A program made the position numbers and the translations under genes. A DNA stretch of 64,000 nucleotides from Synchiropus splendidus (Eukaryota; Chordata; Actinopteri; Syngnathiformes; Callionymidae). Numbering within the stretch: position 1 is the stretch's first letter; each line of letters opens with the position of its first letter. The stretch spans positions 7,407,001 to 7,471,000 of the forward strand of contig NC_071349.1 of assembly GCF_027744825.2 (NCBI RefSeq), given 5' to 3'. The notes under the pieces were generated by a model. That model was given only the letters and a program-made list of their open reading frames with translations. It made no database searches and was not told the DNA's origin. Below, piece by piece: positions 1-12,500 of this stretch.

Positions 1-3000
1 TTAGATCATGGAGAGGCGGCGGTGAGCAGTGGAGGGTTTGTGGCCCTCAATCTGAGCTCAGGACGGCAAGACTTTGATTCAAGGGAATGGGTCATGGTGG
101 ACCGTCCCAGTGGTTCCCCTGGTGCCAAGGCTTCATCTAGTCCGTCAGAGGAGGACGATGAGGAACCAGAAATCCTCCATCCTGGGGAGCAGTCTCCTGC
201 GTGTCCAAGCCCCAGTTCAGGAAAAGCCAAACAGGAAAGCTTGGGGTCTTCAAAGGGAAGTACAAAAGTGGATAAGTTGGAACTTAGTGTGGGTCCTGCT
301 GGGGCTCTGGCCCCGGTCACTCCCACCAGCCCGGCTGAAGCTCTGGCTGAGGGAGTCCTCACTCAGGTAAGCCCTCCCACACAACTGCCTCTTCTGTATG
401 CGACAAACATGAACAGACTTTATTCACATTATACTTGTATTGTACGATGGTAAGACGCATCAGTCTCATCCTCTCTAGTTTGTCTGCTTGGTTACTAAGT
501 TCTGGAAGAGTGTTCCACTTGCTTTGGGTCTGTCAGATCACAACACAGGGAGAACCAGCTTTGAAACGCTTCATTTGCAGCAGATCTTTTGCACCTTTGC
601 AATCTTGGTTGGATTGGGATTTTTTTGCAATTTGTTTCTTACAAATTATAATTTGGCTTTTAAGTGACTTTGTTTGCTTTTTTGCTATTTTTAATTTCCA
701 ACAAATTCACTTTCAAAATCCACCCTCAACAAGACCGCAGCTAGGAATGATTTGCTCCTCACTAAAGCCCCACATCTCCAAAGATGTCCACCTGAATGGA
801 CCTGCTAGCATGAGCGTGTTTCAGCCAGCCAGCTTATTGATAAATCTGGATGAAGGATTTACACATTTTTAAGATTAAATCCTGCAACTTGGATGAATGA
901 GAGCCTGTTGCTGGATCTAGAAGATCAATGAGACAATTGCTGAGAGTCCCTTGTGCTTAATGTGGCCTTTTAAACCAGGTCTGTCTGCACAACCCATTTA
1001 GCACAGATCAAACATCTTAGACTTCACTGGAAACCAGATCTCTTTGTAGTGAAACAGCTTCTGTGACACCTCCTCATTGTCCTTCACTCCTTCACCTCCT
1101 CGCTTGTCTCCTTCCCCTCTGCTAGTTCCCCACCTCTCCTCCGTCCCTGCCAGAGGAGGTTGCCGTTCGAACGTCCAGCCCCATCCCGCTACGCTCCCCG
1201 AGCCCTCACACCCTCCTGGCCACCTTGTCGGACCCGCTGCATCAGCACCAGTCCCCCGGCATCCGACGCAGCCAGTCTGCCGAGCAGCAGAAACGAGAGC
1301 GCCAGTTGGCTTCCTCCTCCTGTCACGCTCCTGCCGCGGCACCACATAACCTTAACCCCGCTGTCCGCTCCCCCGGTCGTAGGAAGCTCCCCACAATCCC
1401 GGCAGACGCTGCCAACACCAAGTTCCCCTCAGTTATCCGCATCACTCGAGCACAGCTTCAGCAGGTGAAGAGTCAGCAGACACAGGCCTCATCCCTCTGT
1501 CTCTGTCATCATTCCATCTTTTTGGTTTGATTTGCTCCTTCCATTGAGTTGGCTGTTCTCTGTCAGGCAGTTCTCCCCTCCAACCCATGAAGTGCATTGT
1601 GCAGGCCAGACAGCATGGGTCAGACGTGTTTCCTTGTGATCTGAGTAGGGGTTTGTCTTTTTGTGGCATGTGTGTTGGGAATGTCGAGTCATGACTCCAG
1701 GTGCATGGTCTCTTTTGTTTCAGATTGTCTTTGTCCTCTCTGTCTTCCTCTTCCTCTCTCTCTCCCTCTATCTCTTCCTCACCCTCTCCTCGCTGAAGCC
1801 CCCTGCCAAGTTGCGTGAACGTTTCCTGTCCTACTTGCTGGTTTAGTACTCACAGCTTGACTCACACTGCCATAGCACTTGTGTGTTTGGCTCCGATCAT
1901 GGTAGCTATGGTCCTGCATGCTGTTGCCAAACTAATCATCATTGATAAACCCATATTCAAGCAAAATTTCTCCTCTATTCATGAGGCTCTTGCTGCAGAT
2001 CGACAGCACCACCTGCTGAGGTCTCTCAGCAACAGACTGATGACACTATTTCCAGACTTCTGTGCGTCTGATTTGTGTAGTAACACTCATTTTTTTCTGC
2101 TCCCCCACTTCTTGCTCCTGCTCCCCCCTACAGCTGACGGCGCAGCGGCCCTGTAGGCTGTCCTCCCAGTCGGGATCAGATAGCGCTCCACAGTGCCTCC
2201 TGTTGGAGAGGTGTGGTGAGGTTGAAGCTCAGCGCTCAGCAGAGATCTGCTCCCCGCAGGAGTGTGTGCCCACCAATCCGGGGTCACCGACAGATCCCCT
2301 TGCAGAGACTGTGGTCAATGGAGATAGTCACACCAAAGTTCCAAGTCCTGTGCCAAGTCGGATGTCGTCCCCAAGCTCACCTCGCTCTCCCACTCCTCGC
2401 TCTCCAACCAATCGCACCGCGACCTTACGTTCTCCATGTTCGCCGACCTCCCCGCACTCGCCAAATAGCCCTCGATCTCCGCAAAAGCAGTTCTTTGCCA
2501 GTCCCCGCCTCTCGCCACCTGTCCTTTCCCAAAACCCTCAAGACTGTGACAATGACTCGGGTTCCACTCCCTGTGTCCCGGAGCCAGAACCAGTCAGAGA
2601 AGAGGCGGAAAGGGTAAATCAAGCTTCCAGTCAGACCAGTGGCAACGCTGCTTCCTCTCCAACAGCCTTGCGCAAAGACCCCAGCAGGAGGCAAAGCCGC
2701 ATCCCTGTGCCGGAACCCTCCTGTCTGCTGGAGGCCCCGCCACCAGGGTCCGCCAAAGAAAAGCTGCTGCAGAAAAGGGCGAGCCATCACGGCCCAGCGG
2801 CCTCTCCCACCGCCTCGCCGTCACTCTCAGACAGACGGGCCAACAAAGTAGCCTCCCTGGCTAAAGATCCGCTGTCCTCTGCGTCCGACCGCTCTCAAGA
2901 TGAAGACTCTCTCATGGGGTCCCGCTCCGACCGCCAGGGAGACGATGCAGCTTCCCTGTCCTCGTCCTCCAGCCCTCTGTCTCGCAAGAGCAGGATCCCT

Positions 3001-4583
3001 CGGCCGGTTCACTCCAGCGGTTCCTCTGAGAAGCTCGCCTCCCAGTTCCTCCCAAGACCACCACCCGGGAAGCCACCATGCCGGTCCACTGTGGAGAATA
3101 GGTAACTGACCTTTTAGATGATGGCTTTGAATGTAGAACAGAAGGACTGGCTCAGTCATCTTGGCTGAAGCACTGTTGAAAACACAAAGCTGAGAAGCAG
3201 TTTGCTGGTGGATTTCCACATCGTCTATCCTTCCCTTTTCTGGCACATCCTCCAGCTGTGGTGTCCAGAGAGTCAGAACCGATCCCAGTCACATGGGCTG
3301 AGGACCGGGCCACCCGCCGGGCAATTTTTATTACATCCTAAAAGTAGACTGTGGTAGGGATGGGCACTATGGACACATATACACACAATAAATGTTGTCA
3401 TTTTGGCAATAAATATCACGATAAATACCTTTTCATTCTATTCCATGTGGTGGACACACTACAGTCTCTGATTGTTAGTGGAGTTTGTCTCCATCATTAT
3501 TTGTCTATGTTTAAATATAATAGTTAACCAAATGTAGAGATGAGAAATTCAGTGTTTCACGTCCCTGGTAGAAGGCGCTGGTTTCTGACTGACTGCTCTG
3601 CCAGATTTATTTAGGGGTTAAATTGAGCTGTGTTGTAGCATTAGCGCTGCCTGTGAGAGTGTGTCCGTTATCAATGAACCCTAATGGTGACGCAGAAGAG
3701 GACACCGCCGGCAATGCCGGAGCTGAGCTCCGTCCAATATCCAACTATTTTCACCGGGGTGTTTTGCTGAGGCACCAGTGCAGCGGGAGACCTGCACGTG
3801 TTGATGTGAACCAAGGCAGACGACCGCGTCAGAGAACCTATGAGGACCACTAAATCTCATAAAATAAACACAGATCCAGAGACTCAGAGTCATTATCAAA
3901 GTTTCCTTGTATTAAATATAAGTTAAAACTACGATCGTGAACCACACTCTGCAGCCAGTGAGCCACTTGTTTATCAAATTTATCGTGAGATGCAGAATTG
4001 TCATCACTGAGATTGTTTTGTCCGGTATACTGTATATCGTGTATGATGAGTTATCGCCCATCCCTAGACTGCAGTAGTGATAGTGCAGTAGTGTTGTATG
4101 CCAACTCAGGACAACTTGATTAACGCACCTTGTTTTTGTCCTCTCAGGCTCAGGCGCTACCGCATCCGAGCTGGCAGCAACAGCGACTCTGACCTGCTAA
4201 CATGCCTCGCTCAGCTGGTGCACGGGGCCCGTGGCTCCTCGCTCCACCATCGCTCCTCAGCTCAACATGGCGGCTCTCGAACGGGCGTCTGCAGCCTGAA
4301 CGGCTCCCCGCACCACATGCGCAGCTCCAGCGCCTCCCCGCGCAGCTCTTCCTCCCTGCAGCGCTCCGTCAGCTCCTCCCCCTCCCGCGGCGGCGGAGGA
4401 GGGCTCTCCCTGGCCCGCAACCGCTCGCCACCCAGCTTCTCCGGCTCCCCGCCGTCCCGCCGCATCTTCTCCTACCACCAGGAGGGTTGCTGCGGTCGCC
4501 AGGCTCGGACAACCCCCTTCCACCTGTCGAGGGGCAAAGGTTGCAGTCGCGAGAGCAAGTGTGCCAGTAAACTGGGCAGATAA
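1..4583 (+). CDS. ttbk2: Tau tubulin kinase 2, C-terminal exons (partial, 5' end outside window)
   Basis: Four coding exons are visible: 1-366 (open at the left edge), 1156-1464, 2134-3101 and 4148-4583 with stop TAA. Each junction has GT/AG signals and the frame carries through. This is the non-catalytic tail; the N-terminal casein-kinase-1-like kinase domain lies upstream of the window. Recognisable blocks of the family are SSGGFVALNLSSGRQD with SREWVMVD, then LPTIPADAANTKFPSVIRI, TRAQLQQ spliced to LTAQRP, SAKEKLLQKRA, PRPPPGKPP, LRRYRIRAGSNSDSDL and a final SKCASKLGR. These fit human TTBK2 better than TTBK1, whose tail is very different. TTBK2 phosphorylates tau, tubulin and ciliary proteins and removes CP110 from the mother centriole to start cilium growth. 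The end of the tail is Ser/Arg/Pro-rich and low in complexity. Intron 3 holds a hAT-like element. Which teleost copy (a or b) this is cannot be told. Confidence 0.92.
3355..4066. mobile_element. Non-autonomous hAT-like DNA transposon in ttbk2 intron 3
   Basis: The element begins TAGGGATGGGC and ends with its inverted complement GCCCATCCCTA. It is flanked by 8-bp direct repeats, GACTGTGG at 3347-3354 and GACTGCAG at 4067-4074, which match at 6 of 8 bases and differ only by transitions. Terminal repeats of this type with 8-bp target duplications are typical of the hAT superfamily. At 712 bp it has no room for a transposase, and its longest frame (3623-3853) resembles nothing I know. It is a passive copy wholly within the intron. 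Confidence 0.75.
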
Positions 4584-7500
4584 CTGCTCGCAGGTGCGCT
4601 GGCTCGCTTTGAGTCTTCCTGGTTGAGTGCTGCTTATGTTGCGACCCTCTGAGGGATGTTGCTCCAAGTTTGTAAATTAAATCCCTCCCGTTCATCTCGC
4701 AGTCGACTCGCCAACCACGAGTCGGTGTTGAGAACTGCTGCACTTATAACAAGCGAGCTGCTAGCAGCGTAACTAATTTAGCATTAGCCTGACGCCTCCA
4801 CGCCGCAGAGGCCAGGTGAGTCGTGCTAACTTGATGCCATCTGTGAAAATCCCAGACCTGTGTACAGCTGTGTTTCCTCAGATATATACTGTATAGTGTC
4901 GCTCGTGCCCGACTCTGGGGCGCGTCCACGTCCAGAGTGACCCCCCTTGTACAATCAGTCGCCCCCAGAGTGAGAACACCTTTTCGTGCCTACTGAATTA
5001 CACAGAGGGAATAAGACTGTCACTCACGGTCGACCACTTTAATAATCTAGAGCTAGTATTGTAGGCTGGCAGCAACTGACAGTGACTTGAAGAATCCCAG
5101 AGGTGCCACAGGAGGGAGGCAGTGAATCAGAGGGCCCATATTATGCTACACGGATTTCAGCAGCTTCAGTCTGCTGTTGTGGTTTTTCCAGCTGTTATGG
5201 TGGAATAGCCCCGCCCCCTTCACCAAAACCTGTGTCACGGTGACGTCGACCTCTCACTCTTCACCGATCACCTTGTTTCAGTTCCAGAAATCTGCTCGGC
5301 TCTGGAGCTGGAGCTCAGAACACAGGGGGCGGAGACATATGCAGACGTGCGCTGAGGAGCTTATGAAAGGAAACGTGCTGCAGTGCTTTGTGGTCAGACT
5401 CCTGAAACTATCTGAAATCCCTCGACAAGCATAATATGGGACCTTGAATCTGAAGTGAATATTCATAATTGATGACTGGTTGATGATCATTCCTGTTAAA
5501 GCTTTGATGCGCACGACCTATTGCCACTGTTAGCACTTACATTCTCCAGCAGTATTGAGATTCACAACTTTATTTGGAAGTAAAGTGTGGAGGAAAACAT
5601 GCAAACAGTAAATAAGTGAAACAATATTTGGTTTGACAATAGAAACCACTGCGAGCGGCAGAACCCTCTTGAGCCTTAAAATGTTCAACACGAAATGAAG
5701 TTGATAAAAATAAAGCTGCAAAAATGTGCAAGGATGAATCTGAGGAGCGTAGAAGCTGAATTTTCTGTCTGCACCCCTGAAGTGGGGTCTCGTCCCCTGA
5801 TATTCATGTTTCTATCCAAGAGAGAGCGTCTGTCGGTCTGACCCAGGACCTCCTCCCAGTTAGCAGGGAGGTTTGTGTCAGTCATTCTGGGGGGGGGAGT
5901 CACTTGACTTTTTCCTACAGTGCTTCGGAGCGAATTGTAGCTTTGAGAGCTCTGTCTTTTGGCTCAGCTCTACTCAGCTCCTCTCCTCACCTTCCACTCC
6001 CCACCACTGAGAACAGTGGTCTCAAGGTTTTGGGTGTTCATCATCATGATCTTACAAATCCATGCACAGAACCGGCGAGTCTGGGAAGTGAGTTCCAGGT
6101 AGAGCTGATCTCAGTGACGCAGATCTCACAGCTAGCATAGCCACGCCTCACTCCTCTGATAGCGAAACTGAAATTCACAACGTAACATGCTTATTTATTT
6201 CCTGCGCATCAACACGACCTTTGACCTTCGGATGATAAACGGCTGAAGTCACCAGAAAAGAGTGTCAGATTTTGGCGTCTTCACAGTGTGGCTCAGCATT
6301 TGTGCTAGCTTCACCCTGCAGTTCAGTTTGAAGATGATTCTCAGTCCAAACAAAGAAATTAGTTCCTTGTGAGCCAGTGAACAATGCTGCCTTCACGCTC
6401 TGAAACGCTTGGTTGTAAATACATGAATAACATTCATTTAAAGCGACTTCCAACATGACTGATTTATCAATAGAATTGAGAGCAATAATGGAGTCCTCTG
6501 ATGTTAACCACTGCAGCTACTTTGAAGCGCGTCCTGTATGGCAGAGTGAATGTTGATGAGGAAAAGGCCAGATGTACAAATGCTTCCTGATGTTCACCAT
6601 GTGTTGTGTATCCGGTGTTTACTCGCGCACTAATGGGACTGTGTCCCGCTCCTTGTACGATAAGCTTCTCCATGCATGATCCACCGAGCTGAGCCATCGA
6701 GTGAGGCTTCACTGTCACGCTGCCCTCCTGATAACATGCTGCAAATCTGTGATTTATCAAGGGGGGAGGGAGGGATGGGTTGCTGTGAAGAAAAGAGAGT
6801 CACGTTTGCCAAATACTTTTCATGGATCCTGGAATGTACTTTGGAAAGGGAAGGACCGCTGGAGTGTGTTTGACACGTCCGGAAGTGACGGCGAAGCTCC
6901 AATGACTTGTCCAATCAGCAGCCTTAATGTGTCCCTTCTGGCCCCCTCTGCTCCACGAAGGATGACTGAACAGTGTGTGTTTTGGACCGTCTGTGTGACG
7001 CTCCTCCGCCGGTGCCGACTGGAGGCCCGGAGGAAGCCGCTCCTGCTCGTGCCTTTCACTCGTCTGTCGCAGAAAAGGCGGATTACGACGTGCTCAGCGA
7101 TTATACAGGGTTTGGTCATCAGGGACCCCCGAAATTTACTGAGGTTCTCCGAAGCCAACCTCGGAGCCTGAGTGATGGAGCATGGGTGGTGGTTCTGCTT
7201 GGTTCTGTCCTCACTGAAGTGGACCTTTCTTACGAGAGCTGCTGTGGAACTGTCATGACTAATATGTGTTTGCACTGGACACTCTGGTTTCCTCTCACTG
7301 TCCAAAAACGTGGAGTGCAGTTGTTGGCCTGTCAAGTGTGTCCCTGCCTCATGCCCTTAGTAGCTGGGACAGTGAGCTGGACCCCACCATCCCTTTGAGG
7401 GTGCTGAAGAAACTGAATGACCAGGGAGGCCTCTGACAGAGATGCAGGGTCACATGATGGCATCTTAATTCAGGGGTGTCCAAAGTCTGGCTCAGGGGCC

Positions 7501-8325
7501 ATTTGTGGCCCTTCATTAGACTCCACATGTGAAGTGGAGAAGGTGAAACGCTTGTTACTAAAATGAACAAATGTCCTTTCAAGCATACTGCGGGTCTTTT
7601 TGAGACAATCCCATTGGTCCAGTGGATGTTGAGCAACCAAAGAGCAACACCTTCAGGTGTCAGCTGTTTTGGTCTTGATCTGAAGTGTTCTAAATAAGTT
7701 TATCAAGTAGATCAGCTGCATTTCTTTCGATTGTTAGGGTCACAGAATTTCTGGTTGACCATATTGACCTCATTATATTTGGCCCTTGGTGAGAAGAGTC
7801 TGGACACCCCTGTGGTGAGGATAGACCTCATCTCTGTGAGGACAAGAGGGAGAGTCAGTCTGATCATCTCTGTTTGGGAAGAGGGTCAGGTTTGGGGTGT
7901 CTGGGAGGAGAATCCAGAGCATGAGCATCAAGGGTGGAAACATCAAGACTATGGTGAGTCAGTCATGACCTCTGAGCAGACAGGAAGGAGAGCTGTGTGG
8001 ACATCAGTGTTGTCTTCATGCTGAACGAAGGCTTTAACTCACGAGACCACACCTGGGGTTTACCTGAACAATACTTGACCACGGTTGTTTCATGGATGGT
8101 TTCCTCTTATTATTTTACGTCCATCGTTATTATCGTTTCAATGACATTGTTTGGAAATGTTCTCGTCTCGGTGGAGGAATGTAACTTGTATATACCTGTA
8201 AGTGATGCTAATCCTATTATTTGTATCATATGGATGTACAGTGTTTTATTTCTCCTTTGTTTTTAAATTATTTTGTATTTTATTTTTATAAACTGGTTAG
8301 GAATAAAACCCTGGTCCCGCATGCG
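4584..8325 (+). other. Probable ttbk2 3' UTR and tail-to-tail intergenic DNA
   Basis: No believable coding sequence is seen here. Possible poly(A) signals on the plus strand are ATTAAA near 4675, AATAAA at 5709-5714 and AATAAA at 8302-8307. The stretch from about 7970 to 8320 is T-rich, with unique-looking AT-rich sequence ending at the last signal, as expected for the end of a long 3' UTR. A short hAT-like element interrupts it at 7471-7812. That transcription reaches this far is inferred only from the signals. Confidence 0.4.
7471..7812. mobile_element. Short hAT-like element with CAGGGGTGTCC ends
   Basis: The left end reads CAGGGGTGTCCA and the right end TGGACACCCCTG, a perfect 12-bp terminal inverted repeat. 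Both ends continue into GGCC-containing subterminal sequence (GGGGCCATTTGTGGCCC on the left, TTTGGCCCTTGG on the right). This end sequence is common to hAT-type miniature elements in vertebrates. No convincing 8-bp target duplication is visible, so the boundaries may have drifted. It lies in the probable ttbk2 3' UTR. Confidence 0.6.
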
Positions 8326-9139
8326 TAAAGAAAAGCCTGGTGTTCTCTTTGTGTCCAGTTGACACACAACCGAGCCGCGGCTCACAAGGTTCCAGCCCCT
8401 TTGGGTGGAATACAGATCCGTGAGTGAGAGGAGGACAAGCAGGTGGAGAGAAGAGGGAACTCTTCGGGTAAACCCTCTGACAGGGATGGAAGTCAGCGCT
8501 GCTTACCAGGACAATGCCAGGAACTTCAGACAACGGAGTGTCCACACAATGAGAGGGGACTTCAACCTCCTAACTCTACTTATGATAAACTACTTTCCTC
8601 ATCATTTCACTCTAAAACTGCTGGAATGTTTGAGGGAAATATTCCTAACAATGTCTTAAAATATTCCTTTTAACCACTGGGTGGCGTTGCAGTGACACGG
8701 GATTCCCAATAACTGCCGCTGTCCTCTTCATTCATCCACGTCATGTGCGCGGTGGAGCAGCTGTGGTTAGAGGTCAACACTGGTGCAGGTGCTTCTCTTC
8801 ACTGCAGTCTGCTCGTCAGAGTGAGGTCTGGAGCAGGGAACTCTTGGAGCAGGAAGAACCTGGAGGCCCATCAGAGACTGCAAATATCTGGTGGGGTTTG
8901 CAAGCCAGAGCGGCTGAAACAGCGCCATCGAGTTTGCTTGACAGCCCAGTGTGGTGCAGTGACTGTGGAGGAGATGGTTGGTGCGGCCAGAGAAAAGCTG
9001 GAGGGGACTAGAACGGGTCACATGACATTAAACTGAAGCGGTATCCTGCTGCCGAAACTGAGATCATGGACTCCGCTCCTGCTCTGCAGTCCAGTTCAGG
9101 AAACATGTGACTCAGCAGGACCACAGAGACTGACAGCAT
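8326..9139. other. Intergenic gap between ttbk2 and akap12 3' ends
   Basis: I see no gene, RNA or clear repeat here. Short open frames occur on both strands, but none has a start context, splice signals or recognisable protein similarity. Confidence 0.5.
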
Positions 9140-9508
9140 CTTCTCTGAGCGCTTTTATTGAAGAGTTAGATACAAGGCCTCAATATTCACGGTTGTTGCA
9201 TAGACTCCAGAAGCATGGAACACAGTGGTTAGTTGGTTCCATCAACAATGCTTTTCTGCACCAACATGAACAGCATTTTGCACATTTTACATTCATAGTC
9301 AGAAAACGTGAAAGGATATTGGGGTTATTCATTAAAATAAACAGTTCTAAACCAGGTTCGGTTGGTGTAAGCCGATGGAGGAGCTCCTGCGGTACTTTGC
9401 AGACCATGGACCTGGAAACAAAAGAGTGAAACTGGTTTCATCAGTTGATGGTGTCACTGCCTGTCCTGACCCAGTTACCCACTTACCTTCAGAGAAGCAG
9501 GTGTGACT
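9140..9508 (-). other. akap12: akap12 3' UTR, containing a 75-bp intron
   Basis: After the stop codon at 9511-9509 the minus strand has a good donor (CTGAAG then GTAAGT) with the last exon base at 9487. A polypyrimidine tract and acceptor (TTTGTTTCCAG) follow, and the final exon starts at 9411. AATAAA on the minus strand lies at 9159-9154, so cleavage is expected near 9135. The stop lies about 21 nt upstream of the junction, inside the roughly 50-nt window that normally avoids nonsense-mediated decay. Confidence 0.65.
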
Positions 9509-12500
9509 TCAGTCTGCGGTGGCGACAGTGGTGGTGGGGACGTCCGGGTCATCGAGCGCCGCCGTGAACTCCTCTGTGTCACTCGCTGTCTCCAGGAGAG
9601 TGTCCGCCTCACTCTCCTTCACCTCAGCGCTGTGGTCAGGAGCTATTTCAAAGGTGTCTGGCACTTCTCCTTGCTCCTCTCCTTCTTCCTCATCGGCGTC
9701 AACAAACTCCTCCACGTGCGACACAGCTTCTTCCTCTTCAGTCAGAATGCTCTCCTCTGCGTCAAGCCAAACGTCCTCGTCATCCTTGGCAGATGTTTGC
9801 TTGCTCCCATCCACTTTTGCCACCTGCTCTGGTGCACGCTGTCGACCTGTCGCCCTCCTGAGGTCATCTTCAGTCTCTTGGATCGCCTGGATGACAATAA
9901 CCAGCGGACTGAAGATCACAGCTGTTTCTGTTGAAGCCGACTGTCTTTCTGGTTCCTCCATCTTCTCAATCTGAGCTTCATCTTCTGGTGCTGCTTCACT
10001 GAGGCTTAAATCCAGAAAGTCTTGGGCTTCATTGACCCGTACGCTGAGCTCAGGAACTTGCAGTGCTGCCTTCTCAGCCGTCTGGATGGTTCCAGACTCT
10101 GGTGTTGTTGTCTCTACACATGGTCCTTCCATTGACACGTTGTTGGCCAGATCCTCAAGCATAGGTGCTTCTTCATCTGCCTCAGATGTTTCACCCACCT
10201 GGTCTGGATCTGAGCTCAGCTGAAGACCATCTCTTTGGTCCTCCTCATCCATTTCTTCACATCTTTGATCTTTCAAATGATCTGATGCAGGCCTGGGCTT
10301 TCCATCATTTTCCTCCAGGTCCATCAGCGCTTCAGTGGGTGTCTTGTGTTGCTCCTCTAAATGTTGAAGAACATCTTCATTCTTCTTTCCGAATGAAGCG
10401 TGAAGGTGTGTGCTCTCCATGATCTTGACCCCAGACATGAGATGAACCGTGGTCTCGTCCTCACCCTCCACATGCGGCACCGTCACCACTCTGATCTCCT
10501 CGACCGTCTCTTTCATCACATGTGCCAGGTGCATGGTTGAGGTCACTATAATCTTCTTTAGCTCCAGTGCTCTGTCAGTCCTAGACTGAGGTGGTGAAAC
10601 ATCAGACAAGTCTGCTGCTGCTGCAGGCTCAGCCTCATGAGTTTCCACCTCCGGACTGGCCACTTCACCTGAGTACTCCTTTTGTTCTTCACAAGGAAGC
10701 GCCGTAGCTTTGAGTTCTCCAGTTACTTCAGCGCCGTGAGTCAAGACATTTTCTCTGAAAGACATTGTTTCTGGTACGAGACTTGACTCCTCTGTAGACA
10801 AGTAAGCTTCTGTTGCTGACATGCTAATGGCTCCCACAGTGTTTCTGGGCTCCTCACGCTGGACCAGCTTTGTCTCCAACTGTACTGTGATGAGTGAAGG
10901 GTGATGTTGCTGAGAGTGTCCTGCTACCATCATCTCTTCAGACTCCTCAGACTCTCCTGCAGGCCTCGGGCATCGTTTTCCCTGTGTGTCCTCCACAGCG
11001 GACACCTCGTTACAGGTGGGTGCTGCCCTGTCCGTATGGGGTTCTGGTGCAGCTTCCAGAATTTCATCTGGTTCTGTTGATGGTGAATGGTGGTGATGAG
11101 GTTTTCCTTGGAGCAGCAGCTCTGCTCTTGGCCAGACCTCCCCTGCCTCCAACTCTTCGGCCTGTCCTTCTTTCTGCTCCACTCGGCAGGGTAACTCATT
11201 TTTTGGCTCCGGCTCCAGTGAAGCACTGTCTGTCTTCACGGCTCGACTCTCCTCTTTGTCTTCACAGAGGTCTGTGGAAGTCTGGTCCTCTTCAGGTTCC
11301 ACTTGGCTCACTCCTTCAGTTGGTTGCACCAGGTTTGTTCCCACCAACACAGTTTCAGACTTCATTCCAACGACTTCATCCCTTTTGGCTATGTGAACTC
11401 TGCATTGCTCAGTATCCTCCGCTGGTTCATCTGATTTGCTCCCAGTTGTGTGTCCTCGCTCTTCAACAGCATCTCCAGCTGGTATTTCCCTAGATTTCCC
11501 AGTTTCTTCTGCGACACTGTGTTCCTTTGAGCGCACATCTGAGTCCTCTGAGGCTTCTGGAAGATGAATTTGGTCACCACTAGCAGCTAGTATTTCTTTG
11601 TTTACTGTGGTCCCAGGAACTCTGTCCTGTCCTTTCTCCTCCTCAACACTTTGGGTTGTCTGGACACAACACTCTCCTGCTGCTGCAGATGCTGGTGGCT
11701 GGTCCTCATGAGGTCCATCTACAGCGACCTCAGACACTGGGCCACATCTTCCAGCCTCTCTTCTTTGCTCACTTTCAACCACATATGTTTTGGTGTCATC
11801 AATTTGAGTTTCTTCTTTCAGAATGTCTTGCAGGACTTCGTCCTGAAGAGCTTCCTCCACAGCTCTCTCAACCACCTGAACATTCAGTTGTCCTGACTCC
11901 CAGCTGTGTTCAACTTGCAGTGAGTCCTGAGTTTCCTGAGTTGCAAGCCTCATCTCCTGCTCACTGGTGGCTTCAGTCCCAGGTGTTTGGTCCTCCGGGA
12001 TTCCACCTGTGCTTAATTCTTCTTTTACTTCCTTAGCTGCATCTTCTGTCGAGTCTGTTCCATCCACCGCTCTCAAGCCTGGTGCTTGTTCCTCTCTATG
12101 TTCTCCTCCTGTGACTACTTCCTCTTCATCCTCAACTTGAGTGGTACCGGTCACTTCTGACTGAGACAACTCCAGCTCCACGTGTTCTGCAGCTTCCATG
12201 GCATCACTGAACTCTGGTGTGTCACCTGCAGGTTCCTCTCTTTGTTCTTCTCCTCTGACTCCTTCCTCTTCAGCATCCTTTGTAAGCACTTCAACAGTTT
12301 GTGGAGGGTCCAGATCTGAACACACTGCTGTAGGTCCTCCTGCTGGCGCTTCTTCATTTTGTGGTTGGATATGAGCAGCGTTCTCTTCAGGACTCTCAGT
12401 CCTTGGTTCTTCAACCCCACACTCTGTTATATGAGCTGGTCCCTCAGCAGCAGCTTCTTTCTGTTCCTCTGACTCAGCAACTTTGGCCCAGGGGGCGGCA

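Noticed and set aside
435..872. 145-residue plus-strand frame in ttbk2 intron 1
   Set aside because: AT-rich intron read-through with Phe-rich composition; it lies after a clear donor at 367.
9880..9960. LVIVIQAIQETEDDL near the akap12 C-terminus as the PKA-binding helix
   Set aside because: The hydrophobic spacing does not fit the RII pattern; NVQVVERAVEEAL at 11840-11890 fits better and aligns with the human site.
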